Part shown: in pieces, positions 24,301-34,598 of the stretch
Layout: the number at the start of each line of letters is the position of its first letter
How positions within the stretch are numbered: position 1 is the first letter of the stretch
Origin: Atherix ibis
Taxonomy: Eukaryota; Arthropoda; Insecta; Diptera; Athericidae
DNA length: 64,000 bases
Assembly: GCA_958298945.1 (NCBI GenBank)
Contig: OY282607.1
Span: forward strand, 48,461,020 to 48,525,019
Direction of reading: 5' to 3'
Made by a program: the position numbers and the translations under genes
The notes under the pieces: model-generated
What the model was told of the DNA's origin: nothing
The model's database searches: none
Seen by the model: the letters and a program-made list of their open reading frames with translations, nothing else

Positions 24301-27300
24301 GTACACTTCAGAATTGATCGTTGTGTTCCTCAGTAAAAGCTCAAAATAAACGATTCCTTTGAAATCCCACCAAACAGATAGCATAACCTTTTTTTATGAA
24401 TATTGGCTTTCGAAGTGCTTTAAGCCGGTTCATCTTTTCTACTTCAGAATCTTTTGCGCTTAACATTGTTTTAGACAACCCATTTTTCGTCCGCAGTGAT
24501 GATATGCTTCAAAAATGGATCATTTTCTTGGCGTTTGAGAAACAAATCACAAACGTCAATGCGACAGCACAAATTTTTCCCTTAAGAAGATGAGGAACCC
24601 ATATGTCGGGTTTCAAATGATCATGAATAGTCGAATACAATAAATTTAATCTCTCAGATCGAAATTTTGCAAACCAGTTGTTGGTACTGGCGGTCAGTTA
24701 ACACATCTTCTCCATGCACATCGGATAATTTTGTTCTTCCTTGAACAGCACTAAAAAAGTAAAATATGCCGAAAATGCTGTTTTTCACTTTTCATATTTA
24801 AAATGGTATCAACCAAAAACTACTTTGCAGAATCAATCGAATATTTTCATAAGCAAGTCTTGCTATTGCTATGTCAGCTGTCAAAATCCATATGATTATG
24901 CGGCTTAACTGTGAAGTTGGTTGTGAAAAAATACAATTAAGTCCTCTGTTGGGAAAAAAACAAAATTACTTTACGGACAACCCAATATTTTCATTCAAAA
25001 ATTATATACAAATGAAGATCGTCTAATATCAGCTCTATAAAAAGGGTGTGACACTTCATGATTAATTTCAACTTACTCTTAACAGTTGAAACTTCGAATT
25101 AAAATTAATCCAATTTATTGTTAGTATTTTTGATTACGTGCCCATCAAAAAAATATTTATAATATATTTATTTTAAACCTGTATTAAATAACACCAGGTA
25201 AGAGATGTTATTAAAATAATTCGAATAAGAGCGCGTACACACTAATTTAATAAACCGTGAAATTCCAACAAAAAATAAAGTGACGTACTGACTTTATGTG
25301 AAATAATCAATTAATGTCGATTGTGATAATAAATTTTTGCTAATCAGTTGTATAAAAAATTCGCTAATCATTTTGTTTTTTCCCTAAGAGAAATTCGCTT
25401 ATCATTTGACATTTTTAATTCGTTCATTTTTTTTTTGTTTTTTTGTTGCTTTTCAACATTTAAGGTTGAAGTTACGTAAATGAGAGCACATATAAAAAAA
25501 TATATTTTTTGAGTAAAAATGAAAACAAAAACTATTTACGGTTTTTGTGTTTTCTTTTTTTTTAAATCGAATTGGAAAGAAGCAAAAAATATTGTTCAAT
25601 TTGTTTTCAGGAAACGTCCGAGTATCTTTTGTTTGCAGCTATTTCGAAGTTGATAGCAGCGGCGGCTACTTACCCATATCAGGTGATAAGGGCACGCCTA
25701 CAGGACCATCATCATTCATATAAAGGGACATGGGATTGCATAAAATTAACATGGAGGTACGAAAGAATGCCAGGTTTTTACAAAGGTCTTGTACCTTATT
25801 TAGTTCATGTTACACCAAACATTTGTTTAGTAATGTTAATTTGGGAGAAGTTTACAAAATAAGCGTCAAAATTTTTACAAACCAAATATTATATAATTAT
25901 TAATAAATTAGTCTTAATTATTAATTGTCGCGCCATTTATTATTTATTAAAAAAAAAATAATAATAATAAAAATCAATTATTAATGAAAATAGTGAAAGG
26001 CGAATCAACAAAATCTGTGAATTATAAATGAAGAGAAAAAAATTATTTATTATTTTTTTTTTTTTTTCACCAATTATAATAAGTTTTAATTTTTTTTTAT
26101 AATTTACAAATAAGAGAAAGAATTTAAATTAAGATGAATTTGTTATAAGATATTAAAAAAATTAAGAAATTCTTATTATTATTTAAGAACTAAGCAAGAA
26201 GAAAAATATAAATAAATAAAAATATTTTTGCTGATTGACTGATTATTTAAGTAGTTTTTTATTTTTTATTTTACACACTATATAATATAAGTCAATCAAT
26301 CAGATGTCAAGTTAAGGATGCTCAATTAAATGATATCATGATGATGATAATGATGATATGTTAAGAATAATAATGTCAAAGCACTGTAATTGGAAATAAA
26401 TGATTAATTTTTATTTCTTTTTTTACTCTGCCGAAGATATGCAATAAAAATATCAAACGAATGTGAAGTAATTATAATATTTGAAGAAGAAGAAAAAAAT
26501 GATTGAGTATAAAAATAAATTAATTTATGATAAATAAATTAAAAAAACTATATTAGAAATATGAATTCCATTTTTCCCCAATCGAATATATTGTTTATTT
26601 GTATTGTTTTTTTTTTTTTTGTATTTTAGAATTATAAGTAGTTCAAATTATAAACATTATTTACTTTTAATATAAGTAAAATAGGAAGCATATATTTCTT
26701 TATAAAAAAAAAAAATTATAAATTATAATTCTAAGAAAAGAGAATACATCGAAAAATTTTATAAAAACCGATTGGAAGAAAGAGAACAAAAAATAAAAGA
26801 AAAAAGACAACAAAATAAATCTTATTTTTTTTAGTCTTTATAATATTTTCTCCTATTTATTTTATAATTTATTTATTATTATTATTTATTTGTTTGTTTC
26901 AAATTCCATTTATATTTGATTAGAATATAAAAAGGAAGTTTAATTATTTTTGGATGCGTTTACTGATAGATAGTTAGCTAATATTACACAAATATGCGAA
27001 CGAGACATTGATAAGTCCGTGTGATATATCTAAACATCCAAACAAAACAACATGTTTGATGGACAATTTTTTTATAAATTATAAAAAAGCTTTTGCATAA
27101 AATTTATAGTATTGAATTAGAACGTGAACGTAATTAATTATAAAACTTACTATTATGCTGAATATGTAATAAATAAATCCACGAAAACAAATTTTTTTTT
27201 ACACTTCTCTATTATATATATATATTTTTTTTTAAATACATAAAACAATTTTGTGATTTTTCAAATTATACTAATTAGAAATCATAAAACGAATATGTTT

Positions 27301-30300
27301 TGTTTTGTATATGTACTAAATATTAATTCATAGTGACCCTCTATTATATTTAATATAATAACTGATAAAAGTGTTAAAAAATAGATTAAATACTACAACA
27401 ACAAAAAATAATAAAAAGCTTACATTGCCCATATTTAATCGAAATTTATGTTAAAGCCTTACCTAAAAAAAAATATTTATTTTCATAACCAAGGTGAAAA
27501 GTGAAATTCTTTTAGCATCTACAGTTTTCTATTTTATTAAATAAATTCATTTTCTATTTAATGACATATTCTGGTCGTTTACACTATCATTCATGAAGTG
27601 CTATCACAAATATTACCTATTACCAGCATGACATAAATCGAGAAAGAACTTTTTATGTTAAAATATATCAAAAAACTAAATTGCTATGTTAAAAAATTCT
27701 ACAACAAATTATGCTTTACATAGATGTAAATGATAGCATAGATATTACTTAATTTTTGTAATTTAAATCTCTCATTTAATTAATACAGCCTTCATTATTA
27801 TTGTAAAAGTGCACATACTAAGAAATTGTTTATAATTCTGACTTATCAAAATTAATAATCGTACATTTGTAATTGTTTTATTTTATAGAAGCAAAAAAAA
27901 GAAAAAAGAAATCAATTCATCCCTAAAAATCTCTCTTGATTGTACTGATAAATAATCCATAACACTAATAAAATATGAAGAAATTAAATTTTTGATGGCA
28001 AAGTTTACACAATTCTGTATTGCTTGTTGTGATAAAATAGAAATTATATATAAAAAGACAAATTTTCTCTTTAGCAGAAAATAATACTAAAATTTATAAT
28101 TTTCTATTCCTGTGTAGGTTTATTTAATTCTTAATATAAAAATAAATTCAATATGTTTTTATTATATCGATTTGTTTTGTTTTATAATTAATATGAAATA
28201 TTAATAATATACTTGTAAGTTCATAAAAGACAGAAATATAAAGAAAAAATTGTAACAAAATATTTTACAACAAAAAATTAGAAAAGAAGTTGATTTTGAG
28301 AAATTTCATATCCGACAAGATTAAAAGTTTTCATTTTTTTTAATGAAAATTTGTTAAAAGTGGTTTTTATTCGAAAAAGTTTTTTTTTTTCTTTTTGGCG
28401 TAACTGAACTGTTTGTATTATTTTCTAAACTGTTTGTATAATGAAATTAAAAAGAAAATCATAAAAAAAAATGTTTAAAATTTATTTAAAAGTATTTTGG
28501 TGTAGTAACCTTTATACAAAAATAAAAATAAAAGTCAAATTGTTTGAAATTTTCATGAATGAGCAATCAAACATTTTTTGTCTGATTGCACTACTTTTTT
28601 AACAGATGGCGTTGTTTATTTAAAATGTTGTTCTTGATCGTTTTTACTTGAGGAAAAGTAATTTGTGTACATAAAAAATTGACTACTACTTTTATAGGTA
28701 TTTCAGAGTTAAAGAAGAACATAAATAGGCTTTTCATCTCTAATGCAATAATATTTATTTCAAATTCAAAATTTTTCATTTCAAATTCAATTTTTATAAA
28801 ATTGTATTTATTATACTATAAAAAAAAAGTTTAATAAAAACCATTTAATATAATAATTGACCAAGTTAAATGAAGTGTCTTCTATCTTCTTAATTCTCAG
28901 ATTATTCCGTCCATTAAGAGAACTTTTGTCATCCATTTGGTTGCTTAATTCCTCCCTTGACGTGTTGAAAGTGTTCGTTTTCGGGCAAAAATTATGTTAA
29001 AAAAATTTTTAAAACGAGAAAAAATTTGTTTTTAATATCAAGATTACTGCGATTGAGTTTGAAATAAAAAACGTTGAATTCAAAATGAAAAACCTATATT
29101 ATCTTTGCTTTTAATTTTATTTAACCTTTTCCATATTATTTTTTCTTTTCCGTTTTCATTTAAACAATCTTCGACAATTGTAACTGCTGCAATAATTATT
29201 AAAAAATTACTATTTAGTGTAAAAGTCTTTGTGATTTCATTCATTTTCTTCTCATTTATTTATGAACAATTTATTAAAATAGCAATAAACGCATGAGAAA
29301 CTAAATGAACTGTACAAATTTCAAGAACTCTCCAATTTTGTTTTTAACTATCTCAAGGGGTAATATCGTAATAGTTTTAAATTTCCATTTATTGGAGTCC
29401 TCTGATTGTTCAATAGTTCCATTTCGTTGATGCAGAATTATTAGAAGTTTCCATTGTCCAGCTATGGTATTCAATATATTCGACTGAAATAATTCATTTT
29501 GACATGGTCTCCATAATTATTGAAAAATAGTGTATGAGTATTTGAAGACTCGTTGTAGTTATAAACCGCTGCCCGCCCCGGAAAATTGACTCCTTAAGCT
29601 CCATATTAATATTTTTGAGCAAGTTTTATTATACGTGATTCTAAAATGACACGAAGTTATTGCATGATAATTTAGTTAGTTCAACTAACATATCACGATC
29701 TACTTAAATTAATATAATTGATTAGAATTATACTAAAATCTGCGATTGTACAAGTTGTCGAATATTTCTAAAAATCATTTAAAATTTTTCTGAGCAATAA
29801 ATATCCTCTTCCAACACAACAGGTACTTTGTTAAGCTTAATAATGTTGTCTATAGCAAATTTAAAGTATTACATGTATGCGAATTGCTAATTTTTTTGTT
29901 AATTAGAGTAAATTTTATTATAAAAAGTACATAAAAAGTACGAACTTATTCAGGTAAACTTATTCTAAAACAATGCAGCAGTTTTACTAGGTCAAATATC
30001 TTTTTTTTAGCAAGTCAATTTGCACATAAAATGTTAAAATTAAAGTATTTTGTATGCAGAATGTTGAGTTTTAAGGCGAAAAGTTTGGAAATTTTTAACT
30101 ACTTAGCAAATAGAGACTTTAAAAACTAATAATCTTAAATTCAAATCAAAATTCTATCACAAGTACACATATCTTTCAGTCTTCCACCAAATCAAAATAG
30201 CTATTATATATCTACCATCGCTTAAAATATCTATAAAGAAATTGATTTTTCCTTATAGATATTTTATCAAAAAATTAATTGTGATCCTCCACTATCGAAT

Positions 30301-33300
30301 ATACAGTATAAGAAAATAATTAAAGACAAAAAAACATTATTCATTAGGCTTTTTTATTAAAAAAGAATTTAATTTAGCAATAATATTAATGGAAAATAAA
30401 TGTTACACTTCTTTTTAAAAAAAAATTAATACTTTATAATTAGGAGTAAAATTTTCTATATTTTAAATTGTGTCCTTAACTCACAATCAAAAACCGTCTG
30501 AACAGAAACAAAATAATGCAAACTACAGAGAATATTGTAAAAAGAAAAATATTTAAAAAATGCATACTGTAAATCCTTATAATATATGGTGTTATTTTTT
30601 AAACTATTCAATAGAAAAAAAAAAAAATAAAGAACTTAAATAAACTTTTTGATGAAATAATGAATAACATCGTCAACTACTTACGACTATATTTAAAACT
30701 AGAAGACTCATTGCTACATGTAGTGCCATCTATGTATAAATGAAAAAATATTTTCAAAATCGTTTTTTCTGTATTAAATTATTTTTGGAAAATTTGACTT
30801 TTTCAAGATACATATTTTTGTTAAAATAATTTAATTTTCATTTCATTCGTCAAATATAATATTTGCTTTTGATCATTATTATTTTTTCGTTATTAATAAT
30901 CTTAAGTAGTTTTGTAAAATAATTGAATGAATACATAAAAAAAATTATGCTTCTTGAAATTTATGAAATGAATTAAAAATAGTGTCCTTTTTTTAAAACT
31001 TAGTAGTTAATGTATAAAAAAATGAAAATAATTCATAATTCATTAAAATAATAATGATATGAAGAAATTTTCAACCTTCTGATCGTAAATAAAGTAGAAA
31101 AAATAATAAGAATATATTATTATGTAAGTAAAAAAAGATCATTCATGAAAAAACAGTTTATTTGCGAAGTAATTGAGGAAGAAGTTGACGGTTTATCAAC
31201 CAAAGTTTTTCTTATCAAACATTGAAAGAATTGACATCAAGTTTTTAATAATATTATGGAATATATTAAAGCATATAAATACTAAATTAGCTAAATCCAC
31301 TCAAAAATATTTGTATCTTTAAGAAGATGGAAAAATGTTAACAGTATTTTTTGCCAAAAATTTCTGCCGCCATTTTTTAAATTTCATAGATGAATAAAAT
31401 CGTAAACATGTACGAGGTCTGTTCAAAAAGTATCGTGAATTTTGAATTTCCGCGGGTTACGTATATTCGATTTTCGAATTTTTGTGGCGTTATATTGGTA
31501 CTCAAGTCTCTCACTAATGCCGACAAGTTCGGTCATTTTGAATTTTTGACAGCTGCTTTGCTTGCACGAGTTTTGGCTCGTCTTCGATTTTTGCTAATTC
31601 CAAAAAATGGATCAAAGATTCTGTTTCAGAAATAAGAAAAAGTCACAGGGGGCCAGATCTGGTGAATATGGTGGCTGTGAAATTATTAGTGTGTTGTTTT
31701 TGGCCAAAAATTCGCACACAAGCAACAATGCGTGCGCAGGGGGGTTATCATGGTGCAAAAGCCAATTTTTCTTCTTCCACAAATCTGGGCGTTTCTGGCG
31801 GATTGCTTCGCGCAATTTGCGCATAACTTGCAGGTAATACTCCTTATTGACCGTTCTACCCTGTGGCAAGAACTCATGATGCACCACGCCTCTGCAATCG
31901 AAGGAAACTGTAAGCAAAATCTTCACATTCGACCGAGCTTGGCGCGCTTTTTTCGGTCTTGGCTCGTGCGCAGCTTCTATTGTGATGATTGAGCTTTGGT
32001 TTCCACGTCATAACCATAAACCCATGATTCGTCACCAGTGATGACCCTCTGGAGTAAATTTGGGTCGTCGCGGACAGAGTCCAACAGCTCCTTAGCAATG
32101 TTAATGCGTTTTGGTAGAAATTGAGCAATTTTGGTACGAAAAATTTTTGGGGCAAAAATCGAAGACGAGCCAAAATACGTGCAAGCAAAGCAGCTGTCAA
32201 AAATTAAATGAACATTCAAAATGGCCGAACTTGTCGGCATAAGTGAGAGATATGATTACCAACATAACATTACAAAAAATCGAAAAACGAATAAACGTAA
32301 CCCGCGGAAATTCAAAATTCGCGATACTTTTTTAACAGACCTCGTATTTACGTCCAGCAGTTCATATATATTTAATTGTGTCCTTTTAATTTATGCAGCA
32401 TGCAATTTTTATTATAAAATGAATTTAATTATAAACGTTTACAAAAACAATTTTATAAATTAGATTTTTATACAAATAAATTATAGATATTAATAGATAT
32501 AAAATTGAAAACAATAACAGTTATTAAAATGAAATCATACTATTTCGCTAACAAATAAATAAATATTATTAATTTAAAATAATAAGTTTTATAAATTTTA
32601 TATATTTTTTTTTTAAAATGCATGTTGAATATTTTAATTTCAAATATGATATTTTCATAGATTAATAAGAATAAATTGGATAATTAGAAAATAGTTGACT
32701 TTGGCAAAAAGATTCTTTTTTGAACTGTTTTTCAACCGATTATGTTATGAATTTTTGGTATAATTCAAAATCAAATAAGAATAAAATAATAATGAACAAC
32801 AAAATACTCTTAATGCATTTTTTTTAATGTAATTTAATTGAATAAAAAAACTGAATTCTTTACTAATATATTTATTTTATCATTATTATATAATAAAGAA
32901 AGAAAAAATAATAAGATTACTAGTAATAATAATAAAAATATTCATTGCTTGATTAAGTAAATACCATAGATAAATAATTACAGAATATATAATAACATGA
33001 ACACTAAAATAAAATATATGAAATAATAATTATTCGAAATAAATGGTATAAACTTCGATGTGTTTGTATGCATATTTAGTTGATTGAATTTTTTTTTATT
33101 ACAATACATATTTTCATATTCTTAATTAATTATTGAATTGAATAATAATTAAAATTGTGTCCAAATTGATAGTTTCATATTTATGGAAATAATATTTAGT
33201 AAGACTTTTCAGAAGAATCTTATTGCTAAAGGTAAGCAAATTATTATCAGTTCATATCATTATTAATATTTGATTTTCTCTTTCTTTTCCCAATTTTTCA

Positions 33301-33464
33301 TTTTGCTTTGATTGTAAATGAAAATGTTTAGGTATGAAAGGGCACAAGGATTCTATAAAGGATTGGGACCAAATGTAATGCGTGTTGTACCAGCGACAAT
33401 GATAACTTTTCTGACATATGAAAAAGTTTCCACACATCTTCTGGAAAAGTCAAAGAAGAAATAA
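15158..33464 (+). CDS. SLC25A32: Mitochondrial folate/FAD carrier (SLC25A32 type), 5' end missing
   Basis: This is a mitochondrial carrier family gene for the inner mitochondrial membrane. In animals the family member moves folate (and, in some reports, FAD) into the matrix. Visible exons: 15158-15311, 15419-15698, 15815-15928, 25611-25756 and 33332-33464. All introns are GT-AG and the phases agree (2/2, 1, 0, 0, 2). The protein reads from [14 protein letters not shown] to a K-K-K-stop C-terminus. Repeat signatures seen are PIWVVKTRL (repeat 2, with the Trp that marks the folate/FAD/nucleotide subgroup) and [11 protein letters not shown] (repeat 3). Missing is the first carrier helix with its P-L-D-L-V-K-type motif, roughly 55 residues; I could not find it between 1 and 15157, so it is probably upstream. 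Exon 4 can also be read through to a stop at 25862, giving another C-terminus. Confidence 0.93.
15419..15698 (+). CDS. SLC25A32: SLC25A32-type carrier, exon (YNTIKTW...GLYR)
   Basis: The first base completes the split Phe codon. It encodes the matrix loop, the helix [15 protein letters not shown] and the repeat-2 signature [14 protein letters not shown], then [20 protein letters not shown]. The donor is AGA|GTAAGA in phase 0. Confidence 0.94.
15815..15928 (+). CDS. SLC25A32: SLC25A32-type carrier, exon ([15 protein letters not shown])
   Basis: 38 codons in phase 0, bounded by CTAG and [21 protein letters not shown] is the fourth membrane helix, highly characteristic of this subgroup. Confidence 0.94.
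16907..18104 (-). mobile_element. Mariner type E (Mos1/mauritiana-like), intronic copy
   Basis: TA at 16905-16906 and 18105-18106. The ends are inverted repeats CCAGGTGTATAAGCTTAA and its complement (one or two mismatches), about 20 bp recognisable. 1198 bp, slightly shortened by internal deletions. Confidence 0.93.
16981..17934 (-). pseudogene. Mos1-like mariner transposase, broken
   Basis: Minus strand from [20 protein letters not shown] (17934), very like the Mos1 N-terminus, to the terminal GKYFE before the stop at about 16981. Preserved blocks include [34 protein letters not shown] (first Asp), [10 protein letters not shown] (second Asp) and SDYHLF (third Asp). The residues before it read SPDLPL rather than the usual SPDLAP. 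Deletions near 17870 and 17810 and several frameshifts split it into at least four frames, so no protein can be made. The mauritiana-type assignment rests on these motifs. Confidence 0.92.
18117..18181. repeat. Perfect 27-bp inverted repeat (hairpin, 11-nt loop)
   Basis: Arms 18117-18143 and 18155-18181 are exact reverse complements (AGCTTGCCTGATATACTCGT... and the mirror). It sits 12 bp beyond the end of the type E mariner. GC content and perfection stand out from the surrounding intron. It could be a residual pair of transposon ends or a templated-repair palindrome. Confidence 0.92.
18831..18859. repeat. 12-bp inverted repeat flanked by a direct repeat
   Basis: TTAACTTTCATT and its complement are separated by 5 nt. 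The flanking phrase AATTGAAAAATAGTTT occurs at about 18811 and 18858. Likely local slippage in AT-rich intron. Confidence 0.6.
20218..21467 (-). mobile_element. Mariner type C, fold-back rearranged copy 1
   Basis: The left end begins CGAGGTCTGTTTAAAAAGTA after TA (20216-20217). The left arm (20218-20427) is an inverted copy of the right arm (21273-21467), which includes the transposase 5' leader and start codon. The terminal ~25 bp of the right end are lost. See the junction described in the findings: at 20427/20428 the inverted 5' end meets the truncated transposase. Confidence 0.88.
20428..21288 (-). pseudogene. Mariner type C transposase, C-terminus replaced
   Basis: Minus strand from [20 protein letters not shown] (21288). 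N-terminal helix-turn-helix blocks ([37 protein letters not shown]) are followed by [16 protein letters not shown]. The first catalytic position is Glu (G-E-E-S-W) where the related copy at 31413 has Asp (G-D-E-S-W). Then come [10 protein letters not shown] (second Asp) and [13 protein letters not shown] (third Asp, 34 residues on). The frame then falls into the inverted 5' end and stops. Frameshifts near 21130, 20850 and elsewhere also break it. The roughly 65 C-terminal residues, present in the 50640 copy, are gone. Confidence 0.88.
23840..24985 (-). mobile_element. Mariner type D, intronic copy
   Basis: TA at 23838-23839 and 24986-24987. The ends are TTGGATTGTCCGGAAAGTAA at the left and the inverted match ending CGGACAACCCAA. 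1146 bp, internally deleted. Sister copies lie at 34599 and 45314. Confidence 0.92.
23920..24800 (-). pseudogene. Mariner type D transposase, degenerate
   Basis: The longest minus-strand frame (24384-24178) contains [20 protein letters not shown] and [11 protein letters not shown]. The second catalytic residue is Asn, not Asp. The motif spacing and [16 protein letters not shown] blocks place it with the cecropia-type mariners (the group that includes Hsmar1). The N-terminal third is cut up and the C-terminus is frameshifted near 24180. Confidence 0.85.
25611..25862 (+). CDS. SLC25A32: SLC25A32-type carrier, exon 4 with read-through alternative C-terminus
   Basis: The acceptor is TTGTTTTCAG. 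It encodes the repeat-3 helix and signature [20 protein letters not shown]. There are two ways out. (1) Donor ATGGAG|GTACGA after 25756 joins the exon at 33332 and rebuilds the Arg codon exactly. (2) If unspliced, the frame continues as [20 protein letters not shown] and ends WEKFTK-stop at 25862. Both tails are recognisable versions of the same last carrier helices, so the gene offers two homologous C-termini. Confidence 0.92.
   Translation, partial: ETSEYLLFAAISKLIAAAATYPYQVIRARLQDHHHSYKGTWDCIKLTWRYERMPGFYKGLVPYLVHVTPNICLVMLIWEKFTK
25863..31412 (+). other. AT-rich intron / alternative 3' region of the carrier gene
   Basis: Very AT-rich. If the read-through form is used, the start of this stretch is its 3' untranslated region; A-rich AATAAA-like words (such as AATAATAATAAAAATC near 25960) are too common here to choose a polyadenylation site. 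A short ATG/ATGATG trinucleotide run lies at 26336-26362. No genes or transposons were recognised up to 31412. Confidence 0.7.
31413..32344 (-). mobile_element. Mariner type C, fold-back rearranged copy 2 (both ends intact)
   Basis: TA at 31411-31412 and 32345-32346. It begins CGAGGTCTGTTCAAAAAGTA and its inverted end closes at 32344. The inverted arms run about 31413-31595 and 32151-32344, far longer than the ~30 bp normal for mariner. The left arm goes on past the arm match through ATGGATCAAAGATTCT, a copy of the transposase start codon region, and then joins truncated transposase (junction near 31621). That is the same junction as in the 20218 copy. It also has an internal deletion removing the transposase N-terminus. 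Confidence 0.9.
31622..32150 (-). pseudogene. Mariner type C transposase core, both termini lost
   Basis: Minus-strand blocks: [37 protein letters not shown] (first Asp present), [31 protein letters not shown] (second Asp present) and [12 protein letters not shown] (third Asp present). A frameshift near 31975 separates the first half. With neither the DNA-binding region nor the C-terminus, it cannot act; any movement must have used an enzyme supplied by another copy. Confidence 0.87.
33332..33464 (+). CDS. SLC25A32: SLC25A32-type carrier, distal terminal exon
   Basis: The acceptor is ATGTTTAG and the first G completes the Arg codon split at 25756. It encodes [20 protein letters not shown], then [12 protein letters not shown], and stops at 33462-33464 after K-S-K-K-K. 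This is the usual C-terminus of the family (sixth helix plus a short basic tail). The downstream 3' untranslated region is AT-rich; AATAAA is frequent but no single site stands out. Confidence 0.92.
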
Positions 33465-34598
33465 GATGAAATAAGAGCAGCTACTTTGGGAACGTGAACA
33501 CTTTTCCATATAAAAAAAAATTAATACGCATATATAGCAAGTAGTATAGAGGAGTATGTAAATTCCAAAGAAGATAAATACTTATTGAAATAATTTTTAC
33601 GCTTAAAACGTACAGTAATTATGTGTACACGACTGCAGTTATATTATAGTCTATAGCGAAGGATGTTAAATACTTTTGGAGTGGTATTTTAGTTTGTTTC
33701 CATTAAAACAATTCGAATAACACTGTAGAAATTATGTTTTGCATTTAGAAATTGCTACATTTCACCTTACCTTGCCGACAATTCTTGTCAAAACTTTCTT
33801 ATTTTGTAAGAGTTTGAATAATAACTATTATTAATTATTTTGGTAGGATATCTACTTTAATTAATATTATTTATCAATTATCCTATTTTTCTAATCGATT
33901 TATTAAAAAAACCCGTGATAATTGTGTATATAAGCTGTTAAGGTTAAATCTCTTTTTTCACGTTATATTTTTTAATGAGAAAACATAAAAATTCCCCATA
34001 AAGTATTTAACCACCTCTCGCAGAATTTTTTTATCTTTGTTTATTTGCTAGGATTTGATTTAATCGTATTTATTACGAAAATTTGTTAACCAATATTATT
34101 AATTTAATATAAAATGAATTTGTGCACTTATTATGATATAAATTCTTATTTAATAAATGTTTTCTACTTTTTAGTTGTTGTTAAAAAAATATTTTTGTAA
34201 TGAAGACCAAATATGTTAGAATTACAATATAATATATGTTGATTTTTTTTACATCATTTTGTTACTAGTTAAACATGAAATTGAAATAAATAATAATATA
34301 ATAATATGGTAAATGGATTTTTCTGTTATGCATAAAGTTTTTTCTAAACGCTGAACGTGGATGATAAAATTTATTGTTAGTCAAATTCGATAGTTTTTTT
34401 TATGTACGTACTGTGGGTAGTATTTATACCTTTTTGATTATTATTACCAATAATTGCACAGTAAGTTTGGTGTCAGTATATGTTTTTGAACCAAGGACCT
34501 AAAGTTGAATAATTCAAAACATTTTCTTAAGACGATAAGTCCTAGTGATCTTCTTAGTTTAATTTCGATCATCGTTATGAACTATTGGTTTATACAAT
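33465..34598. other. 3' untranslated region and AT-rich spacer
   Basis: Follows the distal carrier stop codon. No other supported feature. Confidence 0.6.

Larger units (their letters stand above)
15929..25610 (+). other. Long intron of the carrier gene (9.7 kb)
   Basis: AT-rich, flanked by GTAAGT and TTTTCAG. It holds mariners at 16907-18104, 20218-21467 and 23840-24985, all inverted relative to the host gene, and a perfect hairpin at 18117-18181. Stretches 18190-20217 and 21468-23839 hold nothing else I can support. Confidence 0.85.

Noticed and set aside
25925..31400. Possible CRISPR-like or satellite array in the AT-rich intron
   Set aside because: Only simple A/T runs and short trinucleotide runs; no regular repeat-spacer pattern. 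CRISPR would not be expected in an insect genome.
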